Origin: Chaunax sp. Z400
Lineage: Eukaryota > Chordata > Actinopteri > Lophiiformes > Chaunacidae
Assembly: GCA_037577475.1 (NCBI GenBank)
Contig: CM075188.1
Coordinates: forward strand, 7,784,501-7,848,500
Length of the DNA: 64,000 nt
Direction: 5' to 3'
This document shows, in pieces, positions 26,101 through 37,698 of this stretch. Each line of letters starts with the position of its first letter. The stretch's first letter is position 1. The notes beneath the pieces are model-generated. The model saw nothing but the letters and a program-made list of their open reading frames with translations. It made no database searches and had not been told where the DNA came from. The position numbers and the translations under genes are program-made.

Positions 26101-29100
26101 TTTGGGTCATTCGGAACATGGAGGGCATTCATACAAATGTACATAATCACATGGGATTCAGATGACCAGCTAACAGTGTCCATCATATAAAGCTGAACAT
26201 GACATGCAGGGCATTATCACAGTGGGAGGTGAGTACTTGTTGACAAAATATCTAGTTTGAGGTTGAGGTCTAATTTCCTATTTCTTCCTCCCCTTTCTCC
26301 ACCTGCTGATCTCACAATATCTTTATCGCTCAGTTTAAAGTACAGGAAGATCCTCAAATATTATTTGAAGGTTAAAAAACTGCAGTCTGCTAAATCAAGT
26401 CTGTGTCAATGTGGTTTGATCAAATTTGATTGAGGGTGGAGGTGGCAATATGAGCAAATTGTCATGAGATTGTGACACCACTGCTTGCTACATCGTGAAT
26501 TGTACACAAAGTATGTGACGTCACATGTTTCCGCCTGAGCCCAGCCCTAACCAATGAGGAAAGCAATGACAACAAACAGAAATCTCACACAAGTAGTGAC
26601 AAAAAATTGTTCTAACTTTGGCACAAAATTCATGTTTGACTCCTCATAGTTAGAAGCTGATTGACAGGATATGTTTTCAAAGCCTTAAGTTTTCCAAAAA
26701 CAGGACAAGTAATCAAATCAACACTAATGTATCCTTGTTTCCAGATCCTATAGTAGTCACGCCTATTGAGAATAAAGACAAATGAGTCAGACTCACAGCT
26801 ACAACTTTGTGGAGAGATAAATGGTGAGTGGACTTTCTTGTACGGTAGGATTTGTTCAGGGGTTTCATTATGATATGATACAATACAGAAAGAAGCACAA
26901 ATGGCAAAGAGAGACAATGGGACCAGTGTTTTACATACAACAAGGCCGTTTGTAAGAGGGCCTTCGGGACTAAGTCCACAAATGATTCATCAGTTAAACA
27001 AGACATGAATACTAAACAATATCTTGGAGTCAGTAAATCACAAGGACTGGCTTATGCCAAAGAGTGAAGTGGCCTTACTGTTCAACAGTCTGTTATGTTG
27101 TTAATAATTAGAGTTATAAATGTGGCGCAGTAAAGAAAATGCAAATTAGAAATGCCTTTTGACAAAAGGGTAGAGTAAACTAATGACACAAAAAAATCTC
27201 AGTGCCAAATAGAATCATTTACATTCAAACTTGCCCTGACTTGTCCTTTTTTATAACTGCCTGTGTGGGATCCAATAGAGTAAATGATGTCATCTAAAAC
27301 ATCTTCTTTTTCCCCCAGCTCAATCATAAAAAACTGTGTCACAAACCATGAACTCCTGTAACCCAGAGCAACCTGGTAAAACAGGACCATCCAGCTAGCA
27401 AGAACTCAGCAGCGACAGTCAAGTCCCAGAGAGTGAAGGCTAGCTTACAGAGACACTATACAGATAAACAGCTGCAAGGGCCATCATCCCCCCGTCTCCA
27501 CTCCTCCATCACCTAGGGTTGTTAGAAATGTAACCATGGTGACCTGTAAGCTTGAGAGGGTGGTGCACTTAAAAGCGGCAGATGTAAAAGTAGAGGGCAA
27601 GGGAGGGAACTGCCAGGGATTGGTTACGTACCTTTTCACCACCAGGCTGAGGGTCTTGTGGGAGCCTTTCACTAAGCAGATAGCCTCCTGTCTGTAGCCG
27701 CTCAGGGGAATCTCGTTGATGTTGACAAGCTCGTCTCCCACCTGGAGACTCACAGCTGCTGCCTTGCTGCCCTCCTCGACCTGGAACATGAACACAGCAG
27801 ATGGAAAACTGGGTATTAAACACTCTTTTAGAGAGATACCGAAATATTCAAGGAGGCCAATTTCTCCCAGTGAGCTAGCAAATTAGCAAATTAGTATGAT
27901 ACAGGACATTGTTGCTATGGTAATTAAGCTTTCACCACCACCCAATTTCTTTCCAATAATAATATACAGGGTCTCTGAATCAAACTTAAAGTACGAAACA
28001 CTAGACTTGGGATATAACATGCTGCAAAAATAGTAGAACGTTAGCTGATTAAGTAGGACTCGGTAGCAGAAGTAAGCAATGTTAGATTACTCCAAGGCAA
28101 TTGACAATACGTGCATTTAAAACATAAATAGTCTTACCAATCACAACACAACACAACAGAGTGGGTATTACGTTTGCATCCGCTATTAGCAAATGACGAA
28201 CAACATACTATGACCACAAGGCAGACAGCGGAAGCATAGCTGTCAAAAAGTCCAGTGTGGAGCACCTTTTAAAAAAAATAAAGGAAAATGAGGTACAGTA
28301 CCAACTTTGCCAGTTAAAACTTATCACTTATCTTATCACAAGTCAAAGCAAAAGCACCAGCAGAAGAAGGTCCATCCACAGTCCAACAATCAATTGCTAG
28401 TTTTGTAAGTAGACGAAGTACGTTTGATGTTAGATGTGCAGAATATACAATGGCCGTCATCTCACAGATGATAGCTAAAGACATGCATGTCATCAAGTTT
28501 GTTGAAGGCGACGGTTTTCACCATCTAGTGTGATTATCACCGCAAGAATGGAGAAATTATATGATACACATTTGATTTAATAGCACGTAAGCTGCAAACT
28601 GGTTAAGGATGAGTCTCTATTTGTGTGTGTGTGTGTGTGTGCTTAGTTATCGATTATCAATTAGTATTTTTGCTTGATATGCCCATCCCTACTCCAAATG
28701 TTGTCTAATAAAAAAAATTAAAAAAAGCACATTCAAAAATACTTGTGAAATAATTTAATCTAAGGTCCCCCCACTAACTGGCTGATTTGATTTCAGGGGT
28801 GGCCAGTGCCACCACATGGCCCCCTTATAGACACACCCCTGCCAAAAACACCAGCGTTACAAGAGCAGATGAAGACATTTCCAATCAGTGATGTATGTTT
28901 TGGAATTCAGAACTTAGTAGAAGACATCAAACTGTCTTTATGATTCTCTGCCATTTGAATGTGGATGCTACCATGAAATGACACTAGCAGAAGAATAAAT
29001 GCTGCACACCAATTGTGACTTGTCTCTTAAATGCACATTATGTAAAATATTTGTATTTATAAATTCATAAGAATGGCCTCCAGCACACAGATAATATACA

Positions 29101-32100
29101 GTATATAAGAGGGTGCCAAAAGTGATTTCCACCACAGTGCTGTAAAAGTGATTATGTAACCTCATGCGACCTAACCTTGGTGGTACTTGCAGCTTCACAG
29201 TACTACAAAACCCTATTGTTTACTGACGGTCTTAAGGCCTTTTGTCTGGTCTTGCTTCCTTCTCTCCGAGTGGGGAGCACTTAAATAAAAAGCTGCTTAG
29301 TTTACTAAATTTATAAAGTCCCCGAGACAAATACCCTGTAGTATTCAGGCATATCACTGTCAGTGTCTATAACAAAGCATCTTCAGGAGAGGAAAATATT
29401 GTTGCAAATCTTCTCTCCCCTCAAAACTACACTCACAATCAGAATCTTCAGTGCTTTTTTGTAAATCTTAAATACTAAATTTTCCAATACATGAATTAAT
29501 ATAAATATAACTTGAACTTATTATTCCAATCCTTATGTCAATGTAGTTATTAAAATCAAGGTCAGCATAAACACAAAGAAAAAATGCTTTAGGGATATTT
29601 GTGATGAAGGAACCAAAAAGTCACCAGTGTCTTGATGATGTTCTTGATATATTTTATAGGGTAACAATGACAGAAGAAACACACCGTTTAAAAAGTTAAC
29701 AGTGGGAAAGAAAAGGATCAAAGGCTATAAAACTATTTCAAAACGCTTTTGTCCAAGCCAGTGGTAGGATGAATAAACAAACTGTATTGTGTTTGTTAGA
29801 GGGCAGACACCTGGAATAACACATCTGTCAAAGGGAAGTACAGTGAACAGAGTACAATGTGCTGAAGTTAGGAGCTGCTATTGTTGGTATAGCTCCAGAA
29901 GACCCACAGAATAGAAGACATTAAACTGACAGAATCACAGCTCCAGACAGCCCAACCCTTAAGGTCAGTGCTTTCCTCACACTGACACAGAGTCGGACAA
30001 AAGTCAGCAAGACAACACGGCTCAGTGTGGAAAGAAATGCAACGAGAACTTGATCGGAAGTGGGCACATTAACAGACAAAGCCAAGCTCTGCAGCTGATC
30101 ATCAGTTCTCCACTAAACGTGTGAGAGGGGGTTATATTACTCAACTGCAGAGGTATGTGTACATTTACAGACCATTACGTGTTATATGGCCTTTCTCCTC
30201 GGCACAGAAAACCAGAGCCCAGATAGCTCTAATCAAAGCCCCTTTTCATTTCTCTATAATACCCACTTTAATGCAGGGTTAAGGTAGGGCAGACCGAGGA
30301 TTTTTATGATTGCTGGCTGGTTTCCTGAGTTGGTCCAGATATGGTAATGTATTCTGTAGAGAAACTGAATCACTGACTGATGCATTTGCAGGTCACAGTG
30401 TTAAAATGGATACTGACACTGGACAATTATTCTCTCTCGTTTGAGTACATTTAACTGAAGCACATAAGCACCAAATATATCAGACTGTTTAACTTTCACA
30501 TGGGTAATAAGTGGTTGGAGGCTATGCAAGATTAAGGTCAGATCTTAGAGGTGTTGGAGGACAAGTCATAAACTGAATGACAGGATAAATCTGTGTTTCT
30601 TCTCTCAGTACTTTCTGGCCTTTCCTGCTGACGACATAAATCTATTGATATATAGTTACATTTTAACAAAAAGGTGTAGTAATTTCCAAAAGCAACAGGG
30701 CACTGTAGTTTCTAGCAAACACCTCTCACTGAATTTACTAGGGACTATTTTCATTTGTGGATGGATTTTGTGCTCATTGAGTGTGTGAAGTAGCAAGACA
30801 GTGTATGTGAGATTGACTTGGTATTAACTCAGGAAAGTGACCCCCAGTGCAGCTCGTTGGTGTGTTCTAATAGGTTTTGGACAATGGCACAGACTCAAAC
30901 CTGTCCAGGACATCTGTGTGACACACAGTACATTAGCTTTTATACAAAACAATGTAAAATGAAACAAAATGAAACCTTAACAAGAAAATATTTAAGAATG
31001 TAAATAAAAACAACTGACGGTGTCACGTATCATCATAAAAGAAAACGTCGGGGTAAATAAAGGCAGTGTTCAGACAACAAGAAGGCAGGAGAGTTATACT
31101 GCTTTTCTAAACATATTTCACAATGACAGCTCAATCAGCATGAGCCACACCATGTCCTTTGTTTACCATCTTCTACCAGGCTATAATCAGTCAATGTGCA
31201 GCCATCCTGGAGGCCTGAGTATCCTCAAAAATAGCCTCATGTCTCTGTGTGGGACATGAAGGGAAGGATGTGGTGGCGATGAGGGTCAGGAATGTGTCTT
31301 TTCTGCTGACAGATGTCCTGTGCAGTGAGGCGACAGGGCACTGAACTCAGACCTCTTGTATGGTTTTAGGCTCTGCCTGCATGCACCATTTTAAGTTTTT
31401 GATTTATTACGTTGAACAGATGTTTTAAGCATCTGTACCCTTTGGGGGACTTGCTGTAAACCACAAGATTTGATTGTGGCAAGTAAGAGCCATGTTAGTC
31501 TAGTACACAGAGGTTTAGGCATCATTCACCAAAAGGTGATATTAACTCAATGCACTACATTTTTTTTTTTATAGCTATGCTATTGTTGTGACTCTATGGA
31601 TGGTAACGTCAGCACGTTCATCACTTTTAAAGATTCAAATGTTTGATGTTTTGACAATTGTTGGATGTCAGATGTTTTGACAATTGTTGGATAAACTGCC
31701 ATGAAATTTGGTCCACATATCTTTAGTGACTTAAGCTTGAATTTTAATGACGGCAAGGTTTATAGAAGTTTATAGGAGCCTTTGAAATGAAATGAAATGA
31801 ATATCTAAAGGGGGAAAAGGAGGACCTTTGATTTGACAGTCAAACGTAGATCTGGTAATGCAATAGTACTTGTGATTGAAATGATTCACAACTATTGGAT
31901 AGATTGTGATGGAATTTGGTAGAAAGACTTATGCACTCCTCAGGATGAAGTGTAACCACTTAAATGTTCCCTTAACTTTTTACTCTAGCACCATGGTCAG
32001 GCCTGAATAAAAATGTTTTGGTTTATAAATATATAACTGCAAAACTGATGACATACCAGCCTCAGCTATACATCGTCTTTATGGTGAGATAGTAAGATGG

Positions 32101-35100
32101 TGAACACAGAGTGCAACAGTAATTCAGTAATTTTCTATCTGCTAAACATCACAATATCATTGTAAATAAGTTAGCTAAAGTTAGCATTTAACCCAAAGCA
32201 CTGCTGCCCCTAAGTACAGACAGTACAGTACACATAGACAACATTTAATGATACGTTTCATATCAGATCATGTTGTGGAGCTCATAGCCTGTTAACCATT
32301 CAAATAGATGCTAAGCAGACAGACCAGAGGAAAAAAATATTACAATATTATAAAAAATATTATCAATCTATTCAAAACTGTTAAACAATGTTGAGTTACT
32401 AACATATGTAATTTTTATGCAAATACAATCTTTGTATGCAGTTACTACTTGACTAGGACTGGGTAGCAAACCTCAATACTTGTTGGTATTAAATACAAAC
32501 TCACTTCTGTACTCTCCTGCCCTTATCCCTTTATCAGACAGTCTCTCATTTAAATCTGAATTTTGTGGATGTACTGTATTTCATTCAAGTAAAGCTCTTG
32601 TACAGGTACTTCATGTTTTGGATAGTTTCCCCTCTACCATTTGAGAGGCTTGGCTTCTTATGTAAATTAATAAGGGTTTTGTAGGAAAACATTTACATTA
32701 TGCCAAGAAAGGCACCAGAGAAGATATTGTTTTGGTTGTTAGATGCTTAAGTGAAACTCTGTTTCTGACTTTCAAGCCAAGATTTTGGTGGAAATCATTT
32801 TGAGCAACAAATATGTCCCAACATTACAGCAAGACTAAAGATATTACAATATTTCATGTTATATAAATATCGGTACTGACCCTTTCCATCTCCTCTGCCT
32901 CCTCTATATTAATGCCAGCATTCCACATTCCTTCCTCTAAAATCCTGACTTCCACAAATACTAAACTATGTGGATGTTAAAACGTTTTTCCTGACAAGGC
33001 TCATAATCATATTCTCTATGAATAATCTTAGCTACAAAGGTTGAGCAACACTAAAACATTCAAATCAAGCCCAGCGCATACAAAGGATTCAATAATTGAT
33101 AAAACATGTTTACCTGCAGGTGATTTATCACAGCGTGTATGAACAGAGACTTCTATTCAGTGTGTTTGGTATGTTCTGAAAAAGCAAACAACATTTTCTT
33201 CTACATAAAATTTGATCCTGGCAGAGGAAACATATGTATGAGATGCATGCCCAGCTGCGTTGTGTAAAACAGGATTATATAAGTTTATTGAGACTAAGGA
33301 TTTGGAGTCCATGAAGACCTTAAGCATTACCTGAGCTATGAGTGGAATGTTAAGAATTTTAATTAGATCCAGGTTTTTAACCAATACTCTAAACCTCTTA
33401 TCAACTGTGGGCACTTTTTTTTTTTAATGATCTTCCATTCTGGCAATCACAGAGAATTCCCATAGGTGAGCAAACAGCCAACAAACTCATTCCCTCTGGC
33501 CTTTCTCAACACTATTTCTCAGGTGATTAGGAAAAATGCAGACATACCAACAAAAACCAAACAGAAAGACATAACAATAATATTAATGATAATGTGTTGC
33601 AGAGGAAATAAAAGTCAACGCCAGGTGGATTTCTATGATCACTAAAAACGATGTAGTCCAGTAGACTGTAGCTGAAGTATGGGAAGCTGTAGAAACCATA
33701 TAAAAACTCACACACTGTATGTGCAGCTGTAAACACAATCAGACAGTGAACTTATTTTAATTCCAGCTTATAGTGCTTTCTCACATTTTCCCGTATAGAA
33801 CAGAGTAAATACAGTGTTTTATTGTTAAATACAAAATGGTTGTTTTGATAGATCAGATCAAGTTCAACATATATTGTGACCAGCTTTTAGCGTCTGCATA
33901 TCAGTAGTCTTACCTGCTCAGACAGGCTGGTATGTGTTATTTTAAAACAGCACTCACAAAAGATAAGATTTGTAATCTTTTGTGAGTGCTAACATTTGTA
34001 AGAACAGCCTACAGTATGTTCAAATGAATTTGCCAATAAAATGTTCCCAATAAAGAAGGCAATGCATTAGTGCATACAGGCTTACATGCATACTATGTCT
34101 GTGTTCACATATTTATGCTATTAGATAGACAAACGTTTGAATAAGAGGCCTCAAACATAATTTTCTGTATTAAGCAGACAGACCTGTAGATCTTCCTGTG
34201 GGCTAAAAAGTAAAATGTATCATTTAGAATCGGTTAAAGTGAGTTTGCTTCCATCTTTATTTGTTCAACAAATAATTCTGGAATAGATTCACATAATTTT
34301 GTGAATCTATAATGTGAGAGGCACTCTACAAGAGGACAAGTCACTAATCCTAACTTCACTTATCCCATCATGCCATTCCAATGGGCTTCAGGCTGTCACA
34401 GATAATTCACTACTATTTGAAAATCAAACAAAATTCCAACATTCTTCCTCTGCTCCTGGTACCACAGGCTACCATCCAAACTGAACCAAGCACAAACCAA
34501 GCACAAAACCATGACAAAGAAAAGGTCCAGATGGGATCTAATAACACACACCGTAGTCTTAAGTGACAGCAAACTAAACTCTGACACATTTTAAGACAGC
34601 TTGACAAAAACATGTTAAGTCTAATCCATGACCAATTTACTATATGAGATTACTGAGACATTTCTTTAAGTGCCAGCCAGGAGGATTCTGGCTTGTTAAT
34701 AAACTGGTGAATAGTTTAAAGGCTTAACAGAAAGGTTTGAGGAATTAACATCTCACCATCTGATGCAAACAGATCCACTTTTTCGTTGGTCCTTGAGTGG
34801 CATTCAGTGACAAACATTAACAAAAGATTCTGTCAATATCAAACCAAAGAACAGGAGTCCAACTGGGCAAACGTTCACCCCACCAGCTCAGCAATGTGAC
34901 CGTGCCGTTTAACCTTACAGCTTAAAGACTTAAAATGCTCCGAATTCTAGTCATTTGAATTACATTCTTGTAAAACCTATGGTAATAGGGTGAAGGTGAT
35001 CTCAGCTGTATCGCTCTAAGCCTCGTGTGGTGCCTGACATCCTGAGTTTTGTGCATTTGATTTGGACTTTGGACCACTGTGGGTCAACACAGAAACAACT

Positions 35101-37698
35101 AACAAAAAGCAAGCATGGATACAGCTCCCGACAAACAGGTGCTGGTATTTTACCATGTTGAATTAACTAGCAAGGTCTTTTGTGGTAAATCATTACACAG
35201 TAAACAGAGAGGTGAGCTTACAGTGAGATCTGAGCACCGGTTGGGTTGTGCTATGGTTAGCTTCTCTTTCTCTCATGGGCACTGTGTGTATATTGTGACT
35301 CATATCTCCCGTTGAAGAAAGCCATGACGTACAAGAATTACAAGGTGTTTAGTTGAAACTTGGAATAAAATCATGACCTTGCAGAATTTTATTGCACAGT
35401 CAGCCAAAATTCTTATCTTATCTTAAAATTCTTATCTTAAAATTCCGGTACAATATTACAACATTACCACGTTTACTATCTTAGATCATTAATGCTAGCA
35501 TGTTCACATGAATTAGAATATTTCAAATAAAAAGTGAGAAATTGGACCTGCTGATGCTAGAGGAAAAGTCAGGTAATCAGCACAGTGAGTAGAATTCATC
35601 CTTTGGGGACTATGAATGTCAGAATTTCATGGCAATCAATGCAGTGGTTGTTGAGATATTTTAGTCTTGATCAGACTGAATGAACAACCCAACCAACAAA
35701 CTGCCAAAGTATGCTGCAGGCATGATTAAAAACAAGAAAAGATAGTACTGTGTGTTAGCAATATTGAAATTTGTTTCACCGTCTCTCCTCAACGGCATTT
35801 CATCTCATTCTCAAGTATCAGACAAGGAAAATGCAAGCAGTGCAGTGTCAGATGTGTGCATGTGTTTCATTAGATGACAACGACAACAAGTCAAATTATA
35901 ATTTTAACTCTCGTTTGGAGCACTACTGACGAAAGGGATTTGTAGAATCATTATTCAGGGAGTAATATTTAACTTTGCCAGACATCAACACCTGTGCCAT
36001 CATTAATAAAGGTCCTGTGAAATGGACTGCCAAACAAATGAAATTTGATTGGCATCCTTTAGTCTGACAGCATCCAAACAGATGTTGACATTAGGAAGGA
36101 GTTTCCAAGTTTTGGAGATATCATAAGTAGAGATGTGTGACGTCTCTTGAATATACGTAATTGAACTAGATGGCACTCAGGTTGTGGTGCTCAAAACACC
36201 CCCACCACATTTTTTAAAAACTCAACAGCAATATCTCTTTCCAGAAATTATGACCTGGTTACTCAAGATAGCCCACTGACAATGTGTGAGCAGTTTCATG
36301 TGGGAACTATTTTCTTTCCGGATCATGGCGGAGAGGGAAACATGCATTTACTCATGGATGAGAGGCTGGTGCTCCTGACAGGGCGGAATGTAAACATTGA
36401 TCTGAGCTGTAACATTAGTTAGCTTAGTTAGGTAGCCTCATAACTTATGTTCATGAAGAGGTACATGGACGGGAAAATATACACCCTCAAAACCTTCCAG
36501 AAGCTCCACCCCCTAGCATATTTAAGAGAAATGCAATAAAGGAGTTAGGGTGCAAAGATGGTATGAGGTGTGGCTACATAGCGTGTGACGTGGAGGGTCA
36601 GGGGTCATGGGGGACATTGTCTGACCACTGAGTATAGGATGGACAGCAACATAAAGATAGCAGTCAGAGCAGCCATGAGAAGCTACTATTGGCCTGTCTG
36701 TGTCTCTGCAGGAAAGACAGGGAGTCTGGTGGAGCTTTGACGCTCACTAGCTCTTCAGTGTGTGTGTGTTTGTGTGTGTGTGTGTCTGTAGAGGAGAACA
36801 CAGACATAGTCTTGGTGTTAATCACGGTAAATGTTACCGTTTGTCAGTCTTAAATGTCTTCTAAGCTCTGAATATAGTCATCAGTGTGTTGTGTTTACTG
36901 AAACTGCAGAGAAATGCATCTCATTCATGTGCAACGTTGCGTTTTAGTGGACACTTATCAGGCACAAGACCTGCTGTTACTGCCACAGTTGTGGGGGTGT
37001 TCAACATACGTCACAGACCTTGGATTCTTGCCTTGTTTGTCACGGTCAGGGAAAGGAAAACCAAACTTTCAGAAACAAGCCAATTTTGGGCATAAAAAAG
37101 CAATTCATTCACAAAATAGGTTTTGTTGCCTGTATCACCTGTATTAACATCATATGGCAAAAAGAATCTATGTAAATATGTGGACAGTGTAGAAAATAGT
37201 GAGTGTGTAGTTCCTTTTTATACACTAAAATGATAGTGTGGAATGCTGCAACTTCCACAGTCACATTAGAATAGAATATTTGTATATGGTCTGTAGTGTC
37301 AGGACACGCATCATTAAACCAATACCTTTTTGAGTGACATTGACATTATGATAAAAAATGACAAATTAAGGAGGGGGAAATTATACCATTTTGATAGCCA
37401 AAAAAAATCCTGCACGCAGATAAACGACCGCTCTCCAAACTTGCAAACAGTACCTCAATTATCAACCTATTTTGACACAAAAAGTTTTTACCTTGGTAAT
37501 GAGCAGAGGTTCCCGATGCTCCAGTCCTCCCCTGAGTGTAAATCCCCATGGTGCTCCACCAGAAAGAAATACATCCAACAGCCTCCAGCCCTCACCATCT
37601 CTGCTTCTTGCATCCAGATCTCCTGATTTCTGCATCACATGCCAACGGCTCGCTGCCTCAGTATTAAGTGGATCATTTTTATATTCCTCAGTGTCCAT
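4887..37698 (-). CDS. shroom2: Shroom2 actin-binding, Rho-kinase-recruiting protein (10 coding exons)
   Basis: Coding exons, 5' to 3': 37698-37492, 27780-27632, 15519-15397, 14802-12366, 11937-11855, 8339-7734, 7167-6592, 5849-5678, 5522-5250, 5159-4887. Every junction is GT-AG, the phases agree throughout, and the sum is 4899 nt, or 1632 aa, close to the human protein (about 1616 aa). Shroom proteins bind F-actin and recruit Rho-kinase to the apical junction to drive apical constriction and cell shape. Domains: PDZ at about residues 38-119 with the PWGF loop at 50-53; a proline run near 330; ASD1 core near 663-690 (RSERFATTLRNEIQM), which binds actin; and ASD2 from about 1340 to the end, which binds Rho-kinase. 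Exon-end phrases such as RPHSWHSTKF and SADNILD, and the C-terminal RQHDDAKELKENLDRRERVV, point to Shroom2 rather than Shroom3 or 4. The start ATG has a full ACCATGG context. The next gene upstream is divergent syap1; claudin-34 lies downstream. Confidence 0.95.
5250..5522 (-). CDS. shroom2: shroom2 coding exon 9 (ASD2 coiled coil)
   Basis: 273 nt encoding residues 1452-1542, from QELINSLSKKLQVLREARES through FRMFVGDLDKIVSLLLSLSG to DATAEER. The heptad spacing of Leu/Ile fits the ASD2 coiled coil. The donor AGG before GTGAGT leaves a short 90-bp intron to the last exon. Confidence 0.95.
5678..5849 (-). CDS. shroom2: shroom2 coding exon 8 (ASD2)
   Basis: 172 nt encoding residues 1394-1451, including NSTYYSTSAPK-type sequence (SSTYYSTSAPKAELLIKMKD) and an acidic EPEEEDSEDELDIDL run before ANKK. 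The acceptor is TATTTCAG and the donor is AAG before GTACCA. This belongs to the Rho-kinase-binding coiled-coil module. Confidence 0.94.
6064..6263 (-). mobile_element. tRNA-derived SINE in shroom2 intron 7
   Basis: Read on the minus strand, the element starts with a pol III A-box-like TAGCGCAGTGGTTTAAGCGC, has a B-box-like GGATGGATTCCC, continues with a C/T-rich body, and ends in an AATAAAGACAAAAGG and A-rich tail. An 11-base target-site duplication, TCATTGGCAGA, flanks it at 6053-6063 and 6264-6274. It is inserted in the sense direction of shroom2. The family resembles the tRNA-SINEs common in percomorph fish; the family name is not assigned. Confidence 0.88.
6592..7167 (-). CDS. shroom2: shroom2 coding exon 7 (start of ASD2)
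   Basis: 576 nt encoding residues 1202-1393. It contains VPVRIVHSEG and then GKDKSLADIL and TTMDLMEGIFPREEQLLDEA, the conserved beginning of ASD2. The donor GAGAG before GTCAGC at 6591 is preferred. A second donor in the same phase (GAGAG before GTGGCC, exon end 6553) would add 13 residues. Confidence 0.9.
7734..8339 (-). CDS. shroom2: shroom2 coding exon 6
   Basis: 606 nt encoding residues 1000-1201. It begins FPDRALGDCKLREKSVEF, has a run of five prolines (PAPPPPPM), and ends with MEGQRSPSPQFFPQRLSDKPP and LQDENSNR, which parallels the SPSPQFAPQKLTDKPP segment of mammalian Shroom2. The donor is ACAG before GTAGAC. Low-complexity Pro/Ser linker between ASD1 and ASD2. Confidence 0.93.
9187..9500 (+). 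repeat. Dispersed repeat, family A, copy 1
   Basis: It begins ATTACCTCCAACAAGGAGG and has GGCGTTGGTTTGTCTG. Its 3' part (AATAATGACACCAATGTGATTCC, then GGTAGATTTTCATGGTC) matches positions 53110-53240 closely. The homology to the copy at 52777 was found by eye. Fish genomes carry many copies of elements with this CCAAGGAGGTTA head; the class (SINE-like or non-autonomous DNA element) is not resolved. Confidence 0.75.
10545..10799 (-). repeat. Dispersed repeat, family A, inverted copy
   Basis: Read on the minus strand it begins TTACCTCTGCCAAGGAGTTTTCACCC, like the heads at 9187 and 52779, and ends with AGAGGTATGCACTCTACTAAG, the usual tail of this family. It faces the copy at 9187, so the two form an inverted pair about 1.6 kb across. 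Confidence 0.7.
10855..11260 (+). repeat. Dispersed repeat, family B, copy 1
   Basis: It contains a run rich in ACATGCTCA/GCATGCTA words, then CGAATGTCTGTACAAAATTTCATGACAATCC and GATGTTGAGATTTTTCAGTC. The same succession recurs at 35611-35690. This pattern (TTTCATGGCAATCCAT, GTTGAGATATTTCAGTC) is a very common teleost repeat. Confidence 0.65.
11855..11937 (-). CDS. shroom2: shroom2 coding exon 5
   Basis: 83 nt encoding KTQVPEKSETEYSQTESK and a short tail ending TATR across the junction. The acceptor is CTTTACAG and the donor is CAAG before GTACAT. Phase 0 in and phase 2 out, matching exons 4 and 6. The peptide is poorly conserved; the call rests on splice sites and frame. Confidence 0.8.
12366..14802 (-). 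CDS. shroom2: shroom2 coding exon 4 (large central exon with ASD1)
   Basis: 2437 nt encoding residues 160-972. It begins after CTCCAG at a Ser-rich run and ends at SGQ before GTGAGAC. It contains SSLGSMDSLEH and KRDSAYSSFSTSSGTPDYTLSK, a seven-proline run followed by ARSDSF near residue 330, and the ASD1 core near 13221-13295. The stretch is rich in Ser, Gln and Asn and probably disordered outside ASD1. The large central exon is a feature of vertebrate Shroom2 genes. Confidence 0.95.
14803..15396. other. shroom2: shroom2 intron 3
   Basis: A 594-bp AT-rich intron with no recognised feature apart from the splice sites. Confidence 0.75.
15397..15519 (-). CDS. shroom2: shroom2 coding exon 3 (post-PDZ linker)
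   Basis: 123 nt encoding residues 119-159, with the Shroom2 signature RPHSWHSTKF directly after the PDZ domain. Splice sites are TCTGCAG before the exon and CAAG before GTAACT; phase 2 on both sides, in agreement with its neighbours. No single open frame shows it, because stops lie close on both sides. Confidence 0.92.
23808..23853. repeat. shroom2: Foldback hairpin in shroom2 intron 2
   Basis: CTTCTCCATTTT at 23808-23819 is the exact reverse complement of 23842-23853. The inner bases AAGTC and GACTT extend the stem to 17 bp with one bulged C, leaving a short GC-rich loop. Read directly; function is unknown. Confidence 0.8.
24900..24970 (-). mobile_element. Truncated tRNA-SINE fragment
   Basis: The sequence GGGGCCATGAGTGGGAATCGAACCCACAGCC, followed by CGCGGGAGGACTGCAGCCTCTATACATG, matches 6164-6228 in order and orientation. 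Only the tRNA-like part survives; the tail is missing. The preserved B box reads GGTTCGATTCCC on the minus strand. Confidence 0.75.
27632..27780 (-). CDS. shroom2: shroom2 coding exon 2 (C-terminal half of PDZ)
   Basis: 149 nt encoding residues 70-118, beginning VEEGSKAAAV and ending LVVKR. It carries the GYRQEAICLVKGSHKTL stretch that is almost invariant in Shroom PDZ domains. The donor is AAG before GTACGT, and the exon leaves phase 2. It is about 9.7 kb from exon 1 and 12.1 kb from exon 3. Confidence 0.94.
31640..32000 (-). repeat. Dispersed repeat, family B, diverged inverted copy
   Basis: It contains CTGCCATGAAATTTGGTCCACATAT and later GATTGTGATGGAATTTGGTAGA, CTCAGGATGAAGTGTAA and CTTTTTACTCTAGCACCA, which are the reverse of the family-B layout seen at 35450-35740. 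Near its start a 21-base word, GATGTTTTGACAATTGTTGGA, is duplicated in tandem (31645 and 31671). Confidence 0.6.
33949..33990. repeat. Perfect 16-bp hairpin
   Basis: AGCACTCACAAAAGAT at 33949-33964 is exactly repeated in reverse complement at 33975-33990, with a 10-base loop. It is intronic in shroom2, with no coding frame around it. Confidence 0.9.
34283..34310. repeat. Perfect 11-bp hairpin
   Basis: ATAGATTCACA at 34283-34293 is repeated as TGTGAATCTAT at 34300-34310, with a 6-base loop. It lies about 300 bases from the 16-bp hairpin at 33949. Confidence 0.85.
35450..35740 (+). repeat. Dispersed repeat, family B, copy 2
   Basis: It contains TGCTAGCATGTTCACATG, then GAATTCATCCTTTGGGGAC, TGAATGTCAGAATTTCATGGCAATC and GTTGTTGAGATATTTTAGTC, in the same order as 10900-11250. 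Element ends were not defined. Confidence 0.65.
36125..36480 (+). repeat. Probable dispersed teleost repeat
   Basis: The segment with AACTAGATGGCACTCAGGTTGTGGTGCTC, AACTCAACAGCAATATCTCTTTCCAG and GAGCAGTTTCATGTGGGAACTATTTTC resembles, from memory, a recurrent percomorph repeat. There is no second copy in the window, so this rests on recall rather than on a visible duplicate. Confidence 0.45.

Larger units (their letters stand above)
15520..27631. other. shroom2: shroom2 intron 2 (12.1 kb)
   Basis: No exon or RNA gene is recognised. It contains a GATA-type microsatellite at about 21527-21551, a repeat-like segment at 18940-19015 (TTATTGTCATTGTGCAGTGTAC), a hairpin at 23808-23853, and a truncated SINE at 24900-24970. 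The short open frames in it are AT-rich, lack domains, and look random. Confidence 0.7.
27781..37491. other. shroom2: shroom2 intron 1 (9.7 kb)
   Basis: No coding exon is supported. The contents are short GT microsatellites at about 28622-28641 and 36762-36784, family-B repeats at 31640-32000 and 35450-35740, two hairpins at 33949-33990 and 34283-34310, and a repeat-like segment at 36125-36480. Confidence 0.7.
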
